From an uncultured Collinsella sp. (lineage in GTDB: Bacteria; Actinomycetota; Coriobacteriia; Coriobacteriales; Coriobacteriaceae), in the NCBI GenBank assembly GCA_958439425.1, contig CAUBVH010000003.1:1-64000 (forward strand): a stretch of 64,000 nucleotides of DNA. Direction: 5' to 3'. A program made the position numbers and the translations under genes. Under the pieces are notes generated by a model, which had not been told where the DNA came from, did not search any database, and saw only the letters and a program-made list of their open reading frames with translations. Position 1 is the stretch's first letter; the number at the start of each line of letters is the position of its first letter. Below are positions 1 to 7,348 of this stretch, one piece after another.

Positions 1-232
1 GACTTGCAGCGACGGACCTCAGGACGCTCTTACACCACGTCTGCGCGCGCCACCCCGTATAACCCCCTAAAGCAGCCAACTTAACTAGTTTAAGGCGTAT
101 TGGAGTCAATTTTAATGAACATATTATCTGTTATGTTCATTAACTTCTTGGGTGTAAATGCTATTCACTTAGCAACAGTACTCATATTTGGCATTTTTTG
201 TCCACTTCCATATAACTAACACCCTATAGCAG
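1..232. other. Left-edge non-coding region, AT-rich
   Basis: No convincing reading frame is seen. The stretch is clearly AT-richer than the genes around it. It holds a perfect inverted repeat with 11-base arms (112-122 and 133-143, left arm TTAATGAACAT) and a 10-base loop. Such a palindrome could be an operator or terminator for a gene to the left of the window, but its role cannot be decided from this sequence. Confidence 0.5.
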
Positions 233-265
233 GCAAAAACAGGCCGCAGTCCATCGCTGCGGCCT
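233..265 (-). terminator. Rho-independent terminator of the metal-transport operon
   Basis: A perfect 9-bp stem (AGGCCGCAG / CTGCGGCCT, 241-265) with a 7-base loop is followed on the minus strand by GTTTTTGCC. It lies about 20 bases after the stop codon of the NRAMP-family gene, where the end of the minus-strand transcript is expected. Confidence 0.85.
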
Positions 266-286
266 ACTCGAAACCCAAAAGAGGCG

Positions 287-1549
287 CTACGCGCTGTAGC
301 CCATCGCCTGCAGCACAAACATGACGACCGTCAGCACCGTAATCACGCCGATAGTCGCCCAAGTGAGCACGTTCCATACGCGGCCGTTGCGGTTGGCGCC
401 CATAATGTGACGATCCGCCGCGATAACCACCTGGAATACCAAGACCACGGGCAGTAGCACGCCGTTGATGACCTGCGAGGTCATCATAATCTGGAACAGA
501 TCGACGCCGGGCATAAGCACCAGCACGGCAGAGATACCGATGATGGCCGTAATGATGCCGCGGTAAACCGGGGCCTCGTCCCAGCTGCGATCGGCGCCGC
601 GCTCCCAACCAAAAGCCTCGCAGATGGCACTCGACGTAACGCCCGGCAGCACGCAGGCAGCCAAAAAGCTCGCTGCGACCAGGCCCGAGGCAAACAGCAC
701 CGTGGACCACTGGCCCGCGATGGGTTCCAGCGCACGGGCGGCATCGGCGGCATCGCTAATCTGAATACCCGCCGGGAACAGCACCGTACCGGTCGTGATG
801 ATAATGAAACCCGCAATGATATCAGCAGCGATCGAGCCGCTCACGGTATCAATGCGCTGCAGCACGATGTCGTCCTCGCCCGCATTTTTATCGACCACGT
901 TGTTCTGAGCCAAGAAGATCATCCACGGCGCGATGGTGGTACCGATCGTTGCGACCACGAGCGACACGTAGCTGGGATCGTTCTGAATATTGGGGACGAC
1001 CAAGTCGACCGCGACCTCACCCCAGTTGGGACCGGCCATAAATGCGGCGACGATATAGGTCACGAACACGCAGCTTACCAGCAGCAAAATCTTCTCGATG
1101 CGCTGGAAACTGCCCGACATGGTAAGCATCCACACCAGCAGCGCCACGAGCGGCACCGAGATGCTCGCCGGAACGCCAAACAGAGCAAGGCCGCTCGCGA
1201 TACCCGCGAACTCCGAGATGGTCACCGCCGTGTTGGCGATCAACAGCGCCGCCATGGCCAGCACGCTCTTGCGCACGCCAAAGCGCTCGCGAATGAGCGA
1301 CGCCAGGCCCTTACCCGTGACGCATCCGCAGCGCGCCGCGGTCTCCTGCGTCACGATAAGCAGCACGGTCATGACGGGAAGCATCCAGAGCATCTTATAG
1401 CCATAGCTGGCGCCCGCGCTGGAATACGTGGCGATACCGCCGGCGTCGTTACCCGAAAGCGCCGCCAGCAGACCGGGGCCCATAGCGCCAAAGATGGCGG
1501 CGATGGTCAGCTTTTGTTTGGTACTCGGCTTTTGGTTCGTGTTTTGCAC
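287..1549 (-). CDS. NRAMP-related divalent metal transporter, magnesium-type (NRMT) binding site
   Basis: A multi-spanning membrane protein of 420 residues with the NRAMP/SLC11 fold. In the first helix the usual DPGN metal motif reads D35-A-G-G38, so Asp is kept and Asn is replaced by Gly. In the sixth helix the usual M-P-H reads A207-P-W209, so the metal-binding Met is lost. This combination is that described for NRAMP-related magnesium transporters (NRMT) and differs from Mn/Fe-type MntH. The start is the GTG at 1549: AGGTGG lies 4 bases upstream, and it is 8 bases after the stop of the preceding gene. The frame stays open upstream to 1612, but that would overlap the neighbour. It shares an operon with an MgtE_N/CBS protein, which fits magnesium. 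NRAMP family is certain; the Mg2+ assignment is inference. Confidence 0.85.
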   Translation of the reverse strand: MQNTNQKPSTKQKLTIAAIFGAMGPGLLAALSGNDAGGIATYSSAGASYGYKMLWMLPVMTVLLIVTQETAARCGCVTGKGLASLIRERFGVRKSVLAMAALLIANTAVTISEFAGIASGLALFGVPASISVPLVALLVWMLTMSGSFQRIEKILLLVSCVFVTYIVAAFMAGPNWGEVAVDLVVPNIQNDPSYVSLVVATIGTTIAPWMIFLAQNNVVDKNAGEDDIVLQRIDTVSGSIAADIIAGFIIITTGTVLFPAGIQISDAADAARALEPIAGQWSTVLFASGLVAASFLAACVLPGVTSSAICEAFGWERGADRSWDEAPVYRGIITAIIGISAVLVLMPGVDLFQIMMTSQVINGVLLPVVLVFQVVIAADRHIMGANRNGRVWNVLTWATIGVITVLTVVMFVLQAMGYSA

Positions 1550-1557
1550 GCGACCAC

Positions 1558-3402
1558 CTATCCCATGACCGATATGGTGAGCAGCACCGCAGAGATGCAG
1601 TACGCCACACACGAGATCATGACGGCGATGACGTTCATGGCGGTACCCGACGTGTTAAGGTCGTGCTCATCGCGCCAGAACAGCACCATCAGGTAAATCA
1701 CGGCGCTCATGTTGCCCACCAGGCAGATGATCGCGGCAATGTTAAAGCAGCCGGTAAAGAGCTGCTCCTCAAACATAGGGGCATCGGGGAACGCGGTGGT
1801 GCGCACCAGCTGCGCGCACAGGTAAATAACAAGCGAAAGGATCAGACCCATACCCGTGCTCTGGAAGAAGAATCCCAGATACGGTTTGGGCTCGTCGTCG
1901 TGACCGTCGTACTCGAGGAAATAGTTCTTGACGAACGACACCATGCGCGAGGCAGCCAGCAGCACGAGCGGCATGGCGCACATGGGGAACACCGCCAGAT
2001 GCGCGGATCCCAGCGTCGTCCCCAGCACCGTCGCCATAATGCACGAGGCGATGCCCCACACGACAACCCAGTACTGACGATGCACGAACCAGCTGAGCAC
2101 GTTCGTCGAGTCATCCGATGTGCTATCGCCCGATCCGACACCGGCGATCTGCAGGTCCTCCTGATGCTCCTCGGCGATAACGTCCATGGCGTCGTCGAAG
2201 GTTACGATACCCAGGATATGACGGTTCTCGTCGCAGACAGGGATGGCAACCAGGTCGTACTTGGTCATCTCGTCCGTCACGTCTTCCTGGTCCTCGTCGG
2301 GCGACACGTAGACCAGATCGCGATAGGCGAGCTGGCCCAGCGTGGCGTCGCGGTCGGCCACGATCAGCGTGCGCAGCGAAAGCACGCCCGTCAGCATGCC
2401 GCTCGGATCCTCGGTATAGACGTAATAGACACTCTCAAAGTCCTCGTCGAGTTTGCGAATCGCCTCGATAGCATCGCCGACCGTCGCCGAGGCGGGCAGC
2501 GAGACAAACTCCGAGGTCATGATGCGGCCGGCGGTGTTGTCCTCGTAGCCCAGCAGATTACGAATCGCCTTCTCCTCCTTGACGCCCATCAGGCGCAGGA
2601 GCTTCTCGGCCTTCTCGTAATCGAGCTCATCGATCAGGTCGGCTGCATCGTCCGGGTCCATCATGGCCAGCATCGACGATGCGTCCGTATCGGACAGGCC
2701 CTCGAGCATCTCGGTCATAAGCTCGTCGTCATCGAACTCCGAGATGGCCTCGGCGGCCTGGGCAGTATCGAGCTGCGCAAACACCTGCGCACGTAGGCGC
2801 GGGTCGAGCTGCTCGATAATGTCGGCGATGTCGGCAGGGTGCAGCTCGCCGAGCGTCTTGTGCGACACCGAGAGTTGAATGTTCTTGGTCGAGCGGTCGA
2901 GCAGGTCCATGTAGGACCAAGCGATGATATCCTCACTGAGCGGCTTGCCCAGGTGCTTCATAAAGCCTTCGACGATATGCTCGAGCGCGGGGCTGATGGC
3001 GCGTAGCAGACCGCGGGCACCGACCTCGGCGCCCAGCAGGCGCAGCTGGTTTTCGCCCGACATGGAAAACTTGATGTCGTTTACGCGCACGACCTTCATG
3101 CCCTGCGTGTCGACAATCTGCTTGTTGAGCACGTCGCGGGCAAGCAAGAGTTCGGTCGGCTGCAGGTACGAAAAACGGATTTCGGTGGCCGACGTTTTAA
3201 GGTGTACACCCGTCTCGTCGATACGGTCGACCCATTTGCGCCAGCTGATCATAAACGGCGTCTTGCCGGGGCCGCGGAACGCGAGCGACGTCACGTGCGG
3301 AAAAACTTCGCCGGTAGCAATGCCAAAATCGTTGACCACGCCGAGCTTTTCGCCGTCGACGTCCAAGACCGGCAATTTGAGCATCTCACTCAGATAATTC
3401 AA
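1558..3402 (-). CDS. PRC-barrel / MgtE_N / CBS-pair membrane protein, probable Mg2+ transport or sensing
   Basis: 614 residues. Order: PRC-barrel-like segment (about 1-75, with LKLPVLDVDGEKLG), MgtE N-terminal superhelix (about 185-285, with HPADIADIIEQLD and YEDNTAGRIMTSE), two CBS domains (about 295-415) and a C-terminal membrane part of about five helices (440-614). In MgtE the first two modules sense Mg2+ and gate the channel. Here the membrane part lacks the usual MgtE pore signatures, so it may be a divergent channel or a regulatory partner of the NRAMP-type gene 8 bases downstream. The start is uncertain: TTG at 3402 has GGGGAG 5 bases upstream, while ATG at 3384 directly follows the stop of a short leader frame. 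Either start keeps the PRC segment. Confidence 0.75.
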   Translation of the reverse strand: MNYLSEMLKLPVLDVDGEKLGVVNDFGIATGEVFPHVTSLAFRGPGKTPFMISWRKWVDRIDETGVHLKTSATEIRFSYLQPTELLLARDVLNKQIVDTQGMKVVRVNDIKFSMSGENQLRLLGAEVGARGLLRAISPALEHIVEGFMKHLGKPLSEDIIAWSYMDLLDRSTKNIQLSVSHKTLGELHPADIADIIEQLDPRLRAQVFAQLDTAQAAEAISEFDDDELMTEMLEGLSDTDASSMLAMMDPDDAADLIDELDYEKAEKLLRLMGVKEEKAIRNLLGYEDNTAGRIMTSEFVSLPASATVGDAIEAIRKLDEDFESVYYVYTEDPSGMLTGVLSLRTLIVADRDATLGQLAYRDLVYVSPDEDQEDVTDEMTKYDLVAIPVCDENRHILGIVTFDDAMDVIAEEHQEDLQIAGVGSGDSTSDDSTNVLSWFVHRQYWVVVWGIASCIMATVLGTTLGSAHLAVFPMCAMPLVLLAASRMVSFVKNYFLEYDGHDDEPKPYLGFFFQSTGMGLILSLVIYLCAQLVRTTAFPDAPMFEEQLFTGCFNIAAIICLVGNMSAVIYLMVLFWRDEHDLNTSGTAMNVIAVMISCVAYCISAVLLTISVMG

Positions 3403-3418
3403 TGGTGCTCCCCATCAT
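3386..3418 (-). CDS. Possible 9-10 codon leader peptide ahead of the MgtE_N gene
   Basis: A GGAGG followed 4-7 bases later by tandem ATGs opens a frame reading MMGSTIELSE and ending in TGA. The next ATG, in the frame of the MgtE_N/CBS protein, begins one base after that TGA. The GGAGG lies in the 3' arm of a stable hairpin. Leader frames of this kind control magnesium transport genes in other bacteria (mgtL of Salmonella), but no peptide similarity is claimed. It could be fortuitous. Confidence 0.4.
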   Translation of the reverse strand: MMGSTIELSE

Positions 3419-3423
3419 TATTC

Positions 3424-3456
3424 CTCCGGACGCGGCCGCGCGTGCGGCGTCCGGGG
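3424..3456 (-). promoter_or_regulatory. Leader hairpin sequestering a Shine-Dalgarno sequence
   Basis: On the minus strand CCCCGGACGC pairs with GCGTCCGGAGG (8 perfect G-C-rich pairs, plus flanking pairs with one wobble). The 3' arm contains the GGAGG that would load ribosomes on the leader frame at 3418. Formation of the stem should hide that site. No M-box consensus was recognised in the rest of the leader. Confidence 0.5.
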
Positions 3457-3730
3457 GCTTCTGGATATGTATACGCATGCGCGGGCGGCACGCCGCTCGA
3501 CGCTTACACCCCGTGCATGCGCAAAAAGCACCTGCATGGGGTCATCGACTGTATGGTCGAGGTTTGGATTTCACCTGTAACCTTTCTCTTGACCCTCATT
3601 AACCGCAGTAACTATAGCATCAGCATCGCCCTGCGGCATCGAATTTATGCGCTGCACATTGCAGGCATACCAAACGCTGACGCATCCGTGACATAGCCAT
3701 TGGGGACGTTCTTAAACGACTACCCAATGA
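3457..3730. other. Intergenic region with one TTGGGGAC-family repeat
   Basis: No gene is seen between the MgtE_N and NodB-like genes. The right part carries a copy of the repeat family found again near 12.2 and 15.9 kb: CATTGGG (3698-3704) and CCCAATG (3723-3729) bracket a GACGTTCTTAAACGAC core and can form a hairpin next to the stop codon of the NodB-like gene. The left part would be the promoter and leader of the MgtE_N operon. Confidence 0.6.
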
Positions 3731-5137
3731 CTACTCTGTGGTGTCATCGTCCTCGGCAAGTTGGGGAAACACGGCGTCCTTGGGCATGGTGACCTTCGTC
3801 AGCGAGGTGAGCTTTTTGCTGAGCGATGTGTCCGTCTTGACCAGGTCGCTGAGCGTCACGATCTTGTAGCCCTCGGCGACAAGGCCGTCGATGATCTGCG
3901 GCAGCGCCTCGAGCGTCTGCTCGGCGCATTCGTCTCTATCGGTTAGCAGCACGATATTGCCCGGCGTCACCGAATCGAGCACCGTCGAGACCTGCTCGTC
4001 GGCACCGTTGAGCAGCCAGTCGCCCGAGTCAATATTCCACGAGACCACGGCGGAGACCAGGTCCATCGCATCAATCCAGTTTTGCTCGTCAAAGGCAGCG
4101 TAGGGAGCACGCAGCAGCATCGTCTTCACGCCGGTCGCCGACTTAATCGCATCGGTGCCTTTCGTGATCTGTTCGCGTACCGTCTCACGGTCCTGACCCT
4201 TGAGCGAATCGTCGCTGTAGCTGTTGGATCCGATCTCGCACCCGGCATCGACAATCGCCTTGGCCGTGGCAGGCGAGGCCTCGGCCGCATCGCCCGAAAG
4301 GAAGAACGTCGCGGTAACGCCCTTTTCCTTGAGCACCTGCAAGATCTGTTTGGTGGCGCCGCTCGGACCCTCGTCAAACGTCAGCGCCACGTACTTTTTG
4401 TTGCCCTTGGGCGCCACGCTGGCGCACGCAACGACGCAATCGGTGGCGGGCACAACCTCGCCGCGGTCCTGCGTCTTGCCCGACTGCTCACCAACCCACA
4501 CCTCGGAGCGGCCCTGGACACCCCATGTCTGCACATACTCGATAGCGCCCGTGCCCTCGACCTTGAGCTTGGGCTCGATAACCGTAGCCTGAACCTCGTG
4601 CTTCTCGTAGGTGTTACGGCCATCCTTGACCGTCACCTTCTCGCCGCCCTCAAGTTCGCGGCTATCCCATTTGCCCTGTTTTATGCGCTTGCCGTCCACC
4701 TTAACCGACAGCTTTTCGCCGCCATGGCGCTTGAGCACGCTGTCATCGACGGCCAGCAGGTCGCCTGCGTCGTAGGTATCGGTCAACTCCTGGTCGTCGA
4801 TGAGATTCTGCAGCGTAGAGCCCACGCGCACCGCGGTCTTTTGCCCGTTAAGTTCCACGTCCACGCTGCGGTTGACGTAGCCCACGACGGCAGCGATAAA
4901 CAGCACGAGCGCACAGCCCACGGCAATGAGCGCATAGGGCAGACGGGACGGTCGGCGCGGCGAGCGCCCGTTGCCGATGCGCGCGCTGCGGTCGCTAAAC
5001 CCGCGGCTATGGTTGAGGTACATCGCGCCGGGCTTACGGCGGCGACGGCGCTGACCGCTGGGCAGCTGCCCCAGGTCGCGGCGCGCCGTCGGACGCGCAC
5101 CCGAACGCCCGTTTAAGTTGGATCCGTTTTGGCGCAT
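3731..5137 (-). CDS. Membrane-anchored NodB-like protein, probably catalytically inactive deacetylase homologue
   Basis: 468 residues. A basic, low-complexity cytoplasmic tail (1-66) is followed by one membrane helix (about 69-87), an extracellular segment resembling the DUF348/G5 type (88-190) and a NodB polysaccharide-deacetylase fold (about 248-440). Motif 1 reads TFDEGP (D255-E256 instead of Asp-Asp). Motif 2, normally H-x3-H, reads SNSYSDD (304-310), so both metal-binding histidines are absent. Motifs 3 (R343-A-P-Y) and 4 (D370-S-G-D-W) are kept. Motif 5, normally ending in His, reads VLLTD (396-400). The Asp-His-His metal triad is therefore broken. A GGGGGAGGG ribosome site supports ATG 5137. 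It probably acts at the cell wall as a glycan-binding or scaffold protein; true catalysis looks unlikely. Confidence 0.75.
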   Translation of the reverse strand: MRQNGSNLNGRSGARPTARRDLGQLPSGQRRRRRKPGAMYLNHSRGFSDRSARIGNGRSPRRPSRLPYALIAVGCALVLFIAAVVGYVNRSVDVELNGQKTAVRVGSTLQNLIDDQELTDTYDAGDLLAVDDSVLKRHGGEKLSVKVDGKRIKQGKWDSRELEGGEKVTVKDGRNTYEKHEVQATVIEPKLKVEGTGAIEYVQTWGVQGRSEVWVGEQSGKTQDRGEVVPATDCVVACASVAPKGNKKYVALTFDEGPSGATKQILQVLKEKGVTATFFLSGDAAEASPATAKAIVDAGCEIGSNSYSDDSLKGQDRETVREQITKGTDAIKSATGVKTMLLRAPYAAFDEQNWIDAMDLVSAVVSWNIDSGDWLLNGADEQVSTVLDSVTPGNIVLLTDRDECAEQTLEALPQIIDGLVAEGYKIVTLSDLVKTDTSLSKKLTSLTKVTMPKDAVFPQLAEDDDTTE

Positions 5138-5209
5138 GTGCCCTCCCCCATAAACACAGCAAGCCGGAGCAACAGGTCTCCGGCTTGCCTCCCATCATTT
5201 GGTACGTCG

Positions 5210-5965
5210 CTATTTTGTAGCTTTTGACGAGCCTCCGCTCGCCTTTTGGTATTCGTCCTTAAAGGCCTTGAACATGCCGCGCGTCTTGCCGAGCTGCTTG
5301 CCCAGTGCGCGACTGCCCTTGTCCACGGCGACCGATCCCTTGTCATCGAGCACCTTGGCGCCCTTCTTGACCTTATCGCCTACCACGACACTGGCCTCGG
5401 CAGCCTTGGCGGCCGCGCCGCCCGAATACCCGAGCGCCTTGACCTCGTCCGAGACAATCATCGCACCGTTCTCGTAGCCGCGCAGCATCGTCGGCGGCAC
5501 CTGCGTGTCGCCCACCAGCACGCTCGAAGCGGCACCGGCGGTCACGTAGAACATCTGCACAATACCCGAGCGCGGCTTGAACTCAACGTCCGAGCAGTAG
5601 CCCACGACATCGCCCGATTCCGTGCGCACGTCCATGCCGACCCAGATGATGCAATCGTCCAGGTTGATATCGAGGCGCTTGGCTGCGGCGGCATCATAGG
5701 TGCCCTTGACGTCGTCGACCGCGACAGCACCCTCATAGACGCCGATGGCATCGAGCGCCACAAAGCGGTCGGGACGCTCGATCATACCCGCGATATCGGA
5801 CTGGCGGACCATAAAGCCCACCACGCGCGTGCCGCCCGGGGTAAAGACGGGAAAGTGAATCTTGCCGAGCTTTTTAGGGCTGCGCGGCGTGCCGTCCTTT
5901 TTGGTGCGCTTGTCTTCGGCAGGTTTGCGGTAAACCTTGACGCCGACAAAATCCCCTGCGCGCAT
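5210..5965 (-). CDS. PRC-barrel domain protein
   Basis: 251 residues, cytoplasmic, no signal or membrane helix. Two PRC-barrel-like halves can be read: RVVGFMVRQSDIAGM (about 45-60) and a segment with GDVVGYCSDVEF (about 115-130). The C-terminal third is rich in Ala, Lys and Gly, with repeated VxDKG motifs. PRC-barrels occur in RimM, photosystem H subunits and sporulation proteins as small interaction modules, so no reaction can be assigned. Its ATG overlaps the stop of the upstream YtxH-like gene by one base (TAATG), which implies translational coupling and a common role, perhaps stress or envelope related. Confidence 0.6.
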   Translation of the reverse strand: MRAGDFVGVKVYRKPAEDKRTKKDGTPRSPKKLGKIHFPVFTPGGTRVVGFMVRQSDIAGMIERPDRFVALDAIGVYEGAVAVDDVKGTYDAAAAKRLDINLDDCIIWVGMDVRTESGDVVGYCSDVEFKPRSGIVQMFYVTAGAASSVLVGDTQVPPTMLRGYENGAMIVSDEVKALGYSGGAAAKAAEASVVVGDKVKKGAKVLDDKGSVAVDKGSRALGKQLGKTRGMFKAFKDEYQKASGGSSKATK

Positions 5966-6354
5966 TATGCCTCGGTCGAGGGCTCCGTGGCCTCGGTGCC
6001 GGCCTCGGTGACGTTCTCGACCACGACGTCGGCAGCGGGCGTCACGTTGCCGCCCGAGATGGCATCGTTGAGCTGCTCGCGAAGCTGGTCCATGCGCTCG
6101 CGGGCCAGGTCGACCTTGGCGCGCAGGTCGTCGGTCTTGGCGTCGACCATCGGACCAAAGTCGTTGACCGCGGCACGAGCCTCCTCGGCACTGTGCTCGT
6201 AGGTGTCACGCATGTTGTCCCAGGCATCGTTGGCGATATCGGCGGCCATGGCGCGGGTCTCGGCACCCGAGCGCGGGGCCAGAGCAACGCCGATGATAGC
6301 GCCGGCGGCAGCACCAAAGAGCGCACCGGAGACAAAGCTGAAAGTCTTTCCCAT
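5965..6354 (-). CDS. YtxH-like membrane-associated protein
   Basis: 129 residues. MGKTFSFVSGALFGAAAGAI gives one glycine/alanine-rich hydrophobic helix. It is followed by LAPRSGAETR, typical of YtxH/general-stress small proteins, and a long amphipathic, probably coiled-coil, helix rich in Asp, Glu, Ala and Arg (about 40-105). The tail is TE/VE-rich. The start is taken at ATG 6354, with AGGAGAGGA upstream; ATG 6360 is two codons earlier and also possible. The longer open frame to 6426 lacks a ribosome site. YtxH proteins are of unknown biochemical function. The stop overlaps the start of the PRC-barrel gene. Confidence 0.65.
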   Translation of the reverse strand: MGKTFSFVSGALFGAAAGAIIGVALAPRSGAETRAMAADIANDAWDNMRDTYEHSAEEARAAVNDFGPMVDAKTDDLRAKVDLARERMDQLREQLNDAISGGNVTPAADVVVENVTEAGTEATEPSTEA

Positions 6355-6490
6355 GATCATTCCTCTCCTGCGGGCACCTCGATGCCCACCGTTTGAATGC
6401 TGTCCATTATACCCGCAGCGCAACACTTGCCGTCGCGCTCATCTGCGTACGGTAAAAGCGCAGGTACATGATGGTGATAAGCGAGTGAGC

Positions 6491-7324
6491 CTACTCCTGA
6501 GGCGCAACCGGCATGGCCACCGTGGCGGCCGGGTCTTCGCCGGCGCCATCGACGAGCGGCAGGCTGCCCTCGTGCGCCGAGCCGGACGGAGCCGTTGCCG
6601 CACCGCCAAAGACGGCCGCGGGGGCCTCGTGGTTCTCGACGACCGCGCCCTCGGTATCGATTGGCATCTGCGGCTCGTCGTCAAAGCTCGGGACGCCTTG
6701 GGGCTCCGCAGACTCGGGCTCAGCAGGCGCCTCGGCAACGGGCTCAGCGTCGGCCTCGGCAGGAGCGTCGTGCTCGGGCGCATCCTCAGCCACGTCCTCG
6801 CCGTTCGCAGCGGCAACGGCCTCGTGCGGGTCCTTGCCCTCGGCCTCGGCGCGCATACCCAGCACCAGGTTGCGCAAGCCCGCAACCGTACCGTCCACAT
6901 CGGGAGTGGGCTGGTCGGCGTGCAGGTACGCCCAGTCCATCATAAAGGTGGCCGAAGACAGCGCGCCGATGGCCAGCGCATCATCGGGGCACGAAAGCTC
7001 AATCTCAAAGACACGCTCGTCATGCTCGCTCACGCGCGTGCGACCGCACGAGATGCTGCCGGCAAGACCGGTCTCGTTCATGAGCTCGACCGTCACGTGC
7101 TCCAGCAGATGGCAAAGCTCGGTCTGGCCCATGCAATCCTGGAATTCGCGGCCGGAGTCGCCCAGGCACAGGTGCTTGGCAATCGCGGGCACCAGGTAGT
7201 ACACGCGCGCCGTGGCCTCGATATCCTCCGAGGTCATGAGCGGCATGCCGGGGTTCACCAGCACGTGCGCGCAAATCTTGTCCTCGCTGACGGTGACCTT
7301 AAGGATGTTGAACAGGCCTGCCAT
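6491..7324 (-). CDS. Conserved hypothetical protein with acidic Ala/Pro-rich tail
   Basis: 277 residues, no membrane helix. The first 150 residues look globular and include QTELCHLLEHVTVELMNETG, which recalls the His-Val-x-x-Glu-Leu helix of the cyanophycin synthetase N-terminal region; this resemblance is weak and no ATP-grasp domain follows. The remaining 125 residues are low-complexity Glu/Ala/Pro. A GGGGAG sits 4 bases before ATG 7324. It lies 24 bases downstream of the CorC/HlyC-type gene and is probably co-transcribed. No function is proposed. Confidence 0.5.
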   Translation of the reverse strand: MAGLFNILKVTVSEDKICAHVLVNPGMPLMTSEDIEATARVYYLVPAIAKHLCLGDSGREFQDCMGQTELCHLLEHVTVELMNETGLAGSISCGRTRVSEHDERVFEIELSCPDDALAIGALSSATFMMDWAYLHADQPTPDVDGTVAGLRNLVLGMRAEAEGKDPHEAVAAANGEDVAEDAPEHDAPAEADAEPVAEAPAEPESAEPQGVPSFDDEPQMPIDTEGAVVENHEAPAAVFGGAATAPSGSAHEGSLPLVDGAGEDPAATVAMPVAPQE

Positions 7325-7348
7325 AACTCTCCCCTACTCGTCCTTGCC

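Noticed and set aside
3403..3697. M-box (ykoK) magnesium riboswitch ahead of the MgtE_N gene
   Set aside because: The conserved M-box segments were looked for on the minus strand and not recognised; only a GC-rich hairpin and a short frame are seen. A covariance-model search would be decisive.
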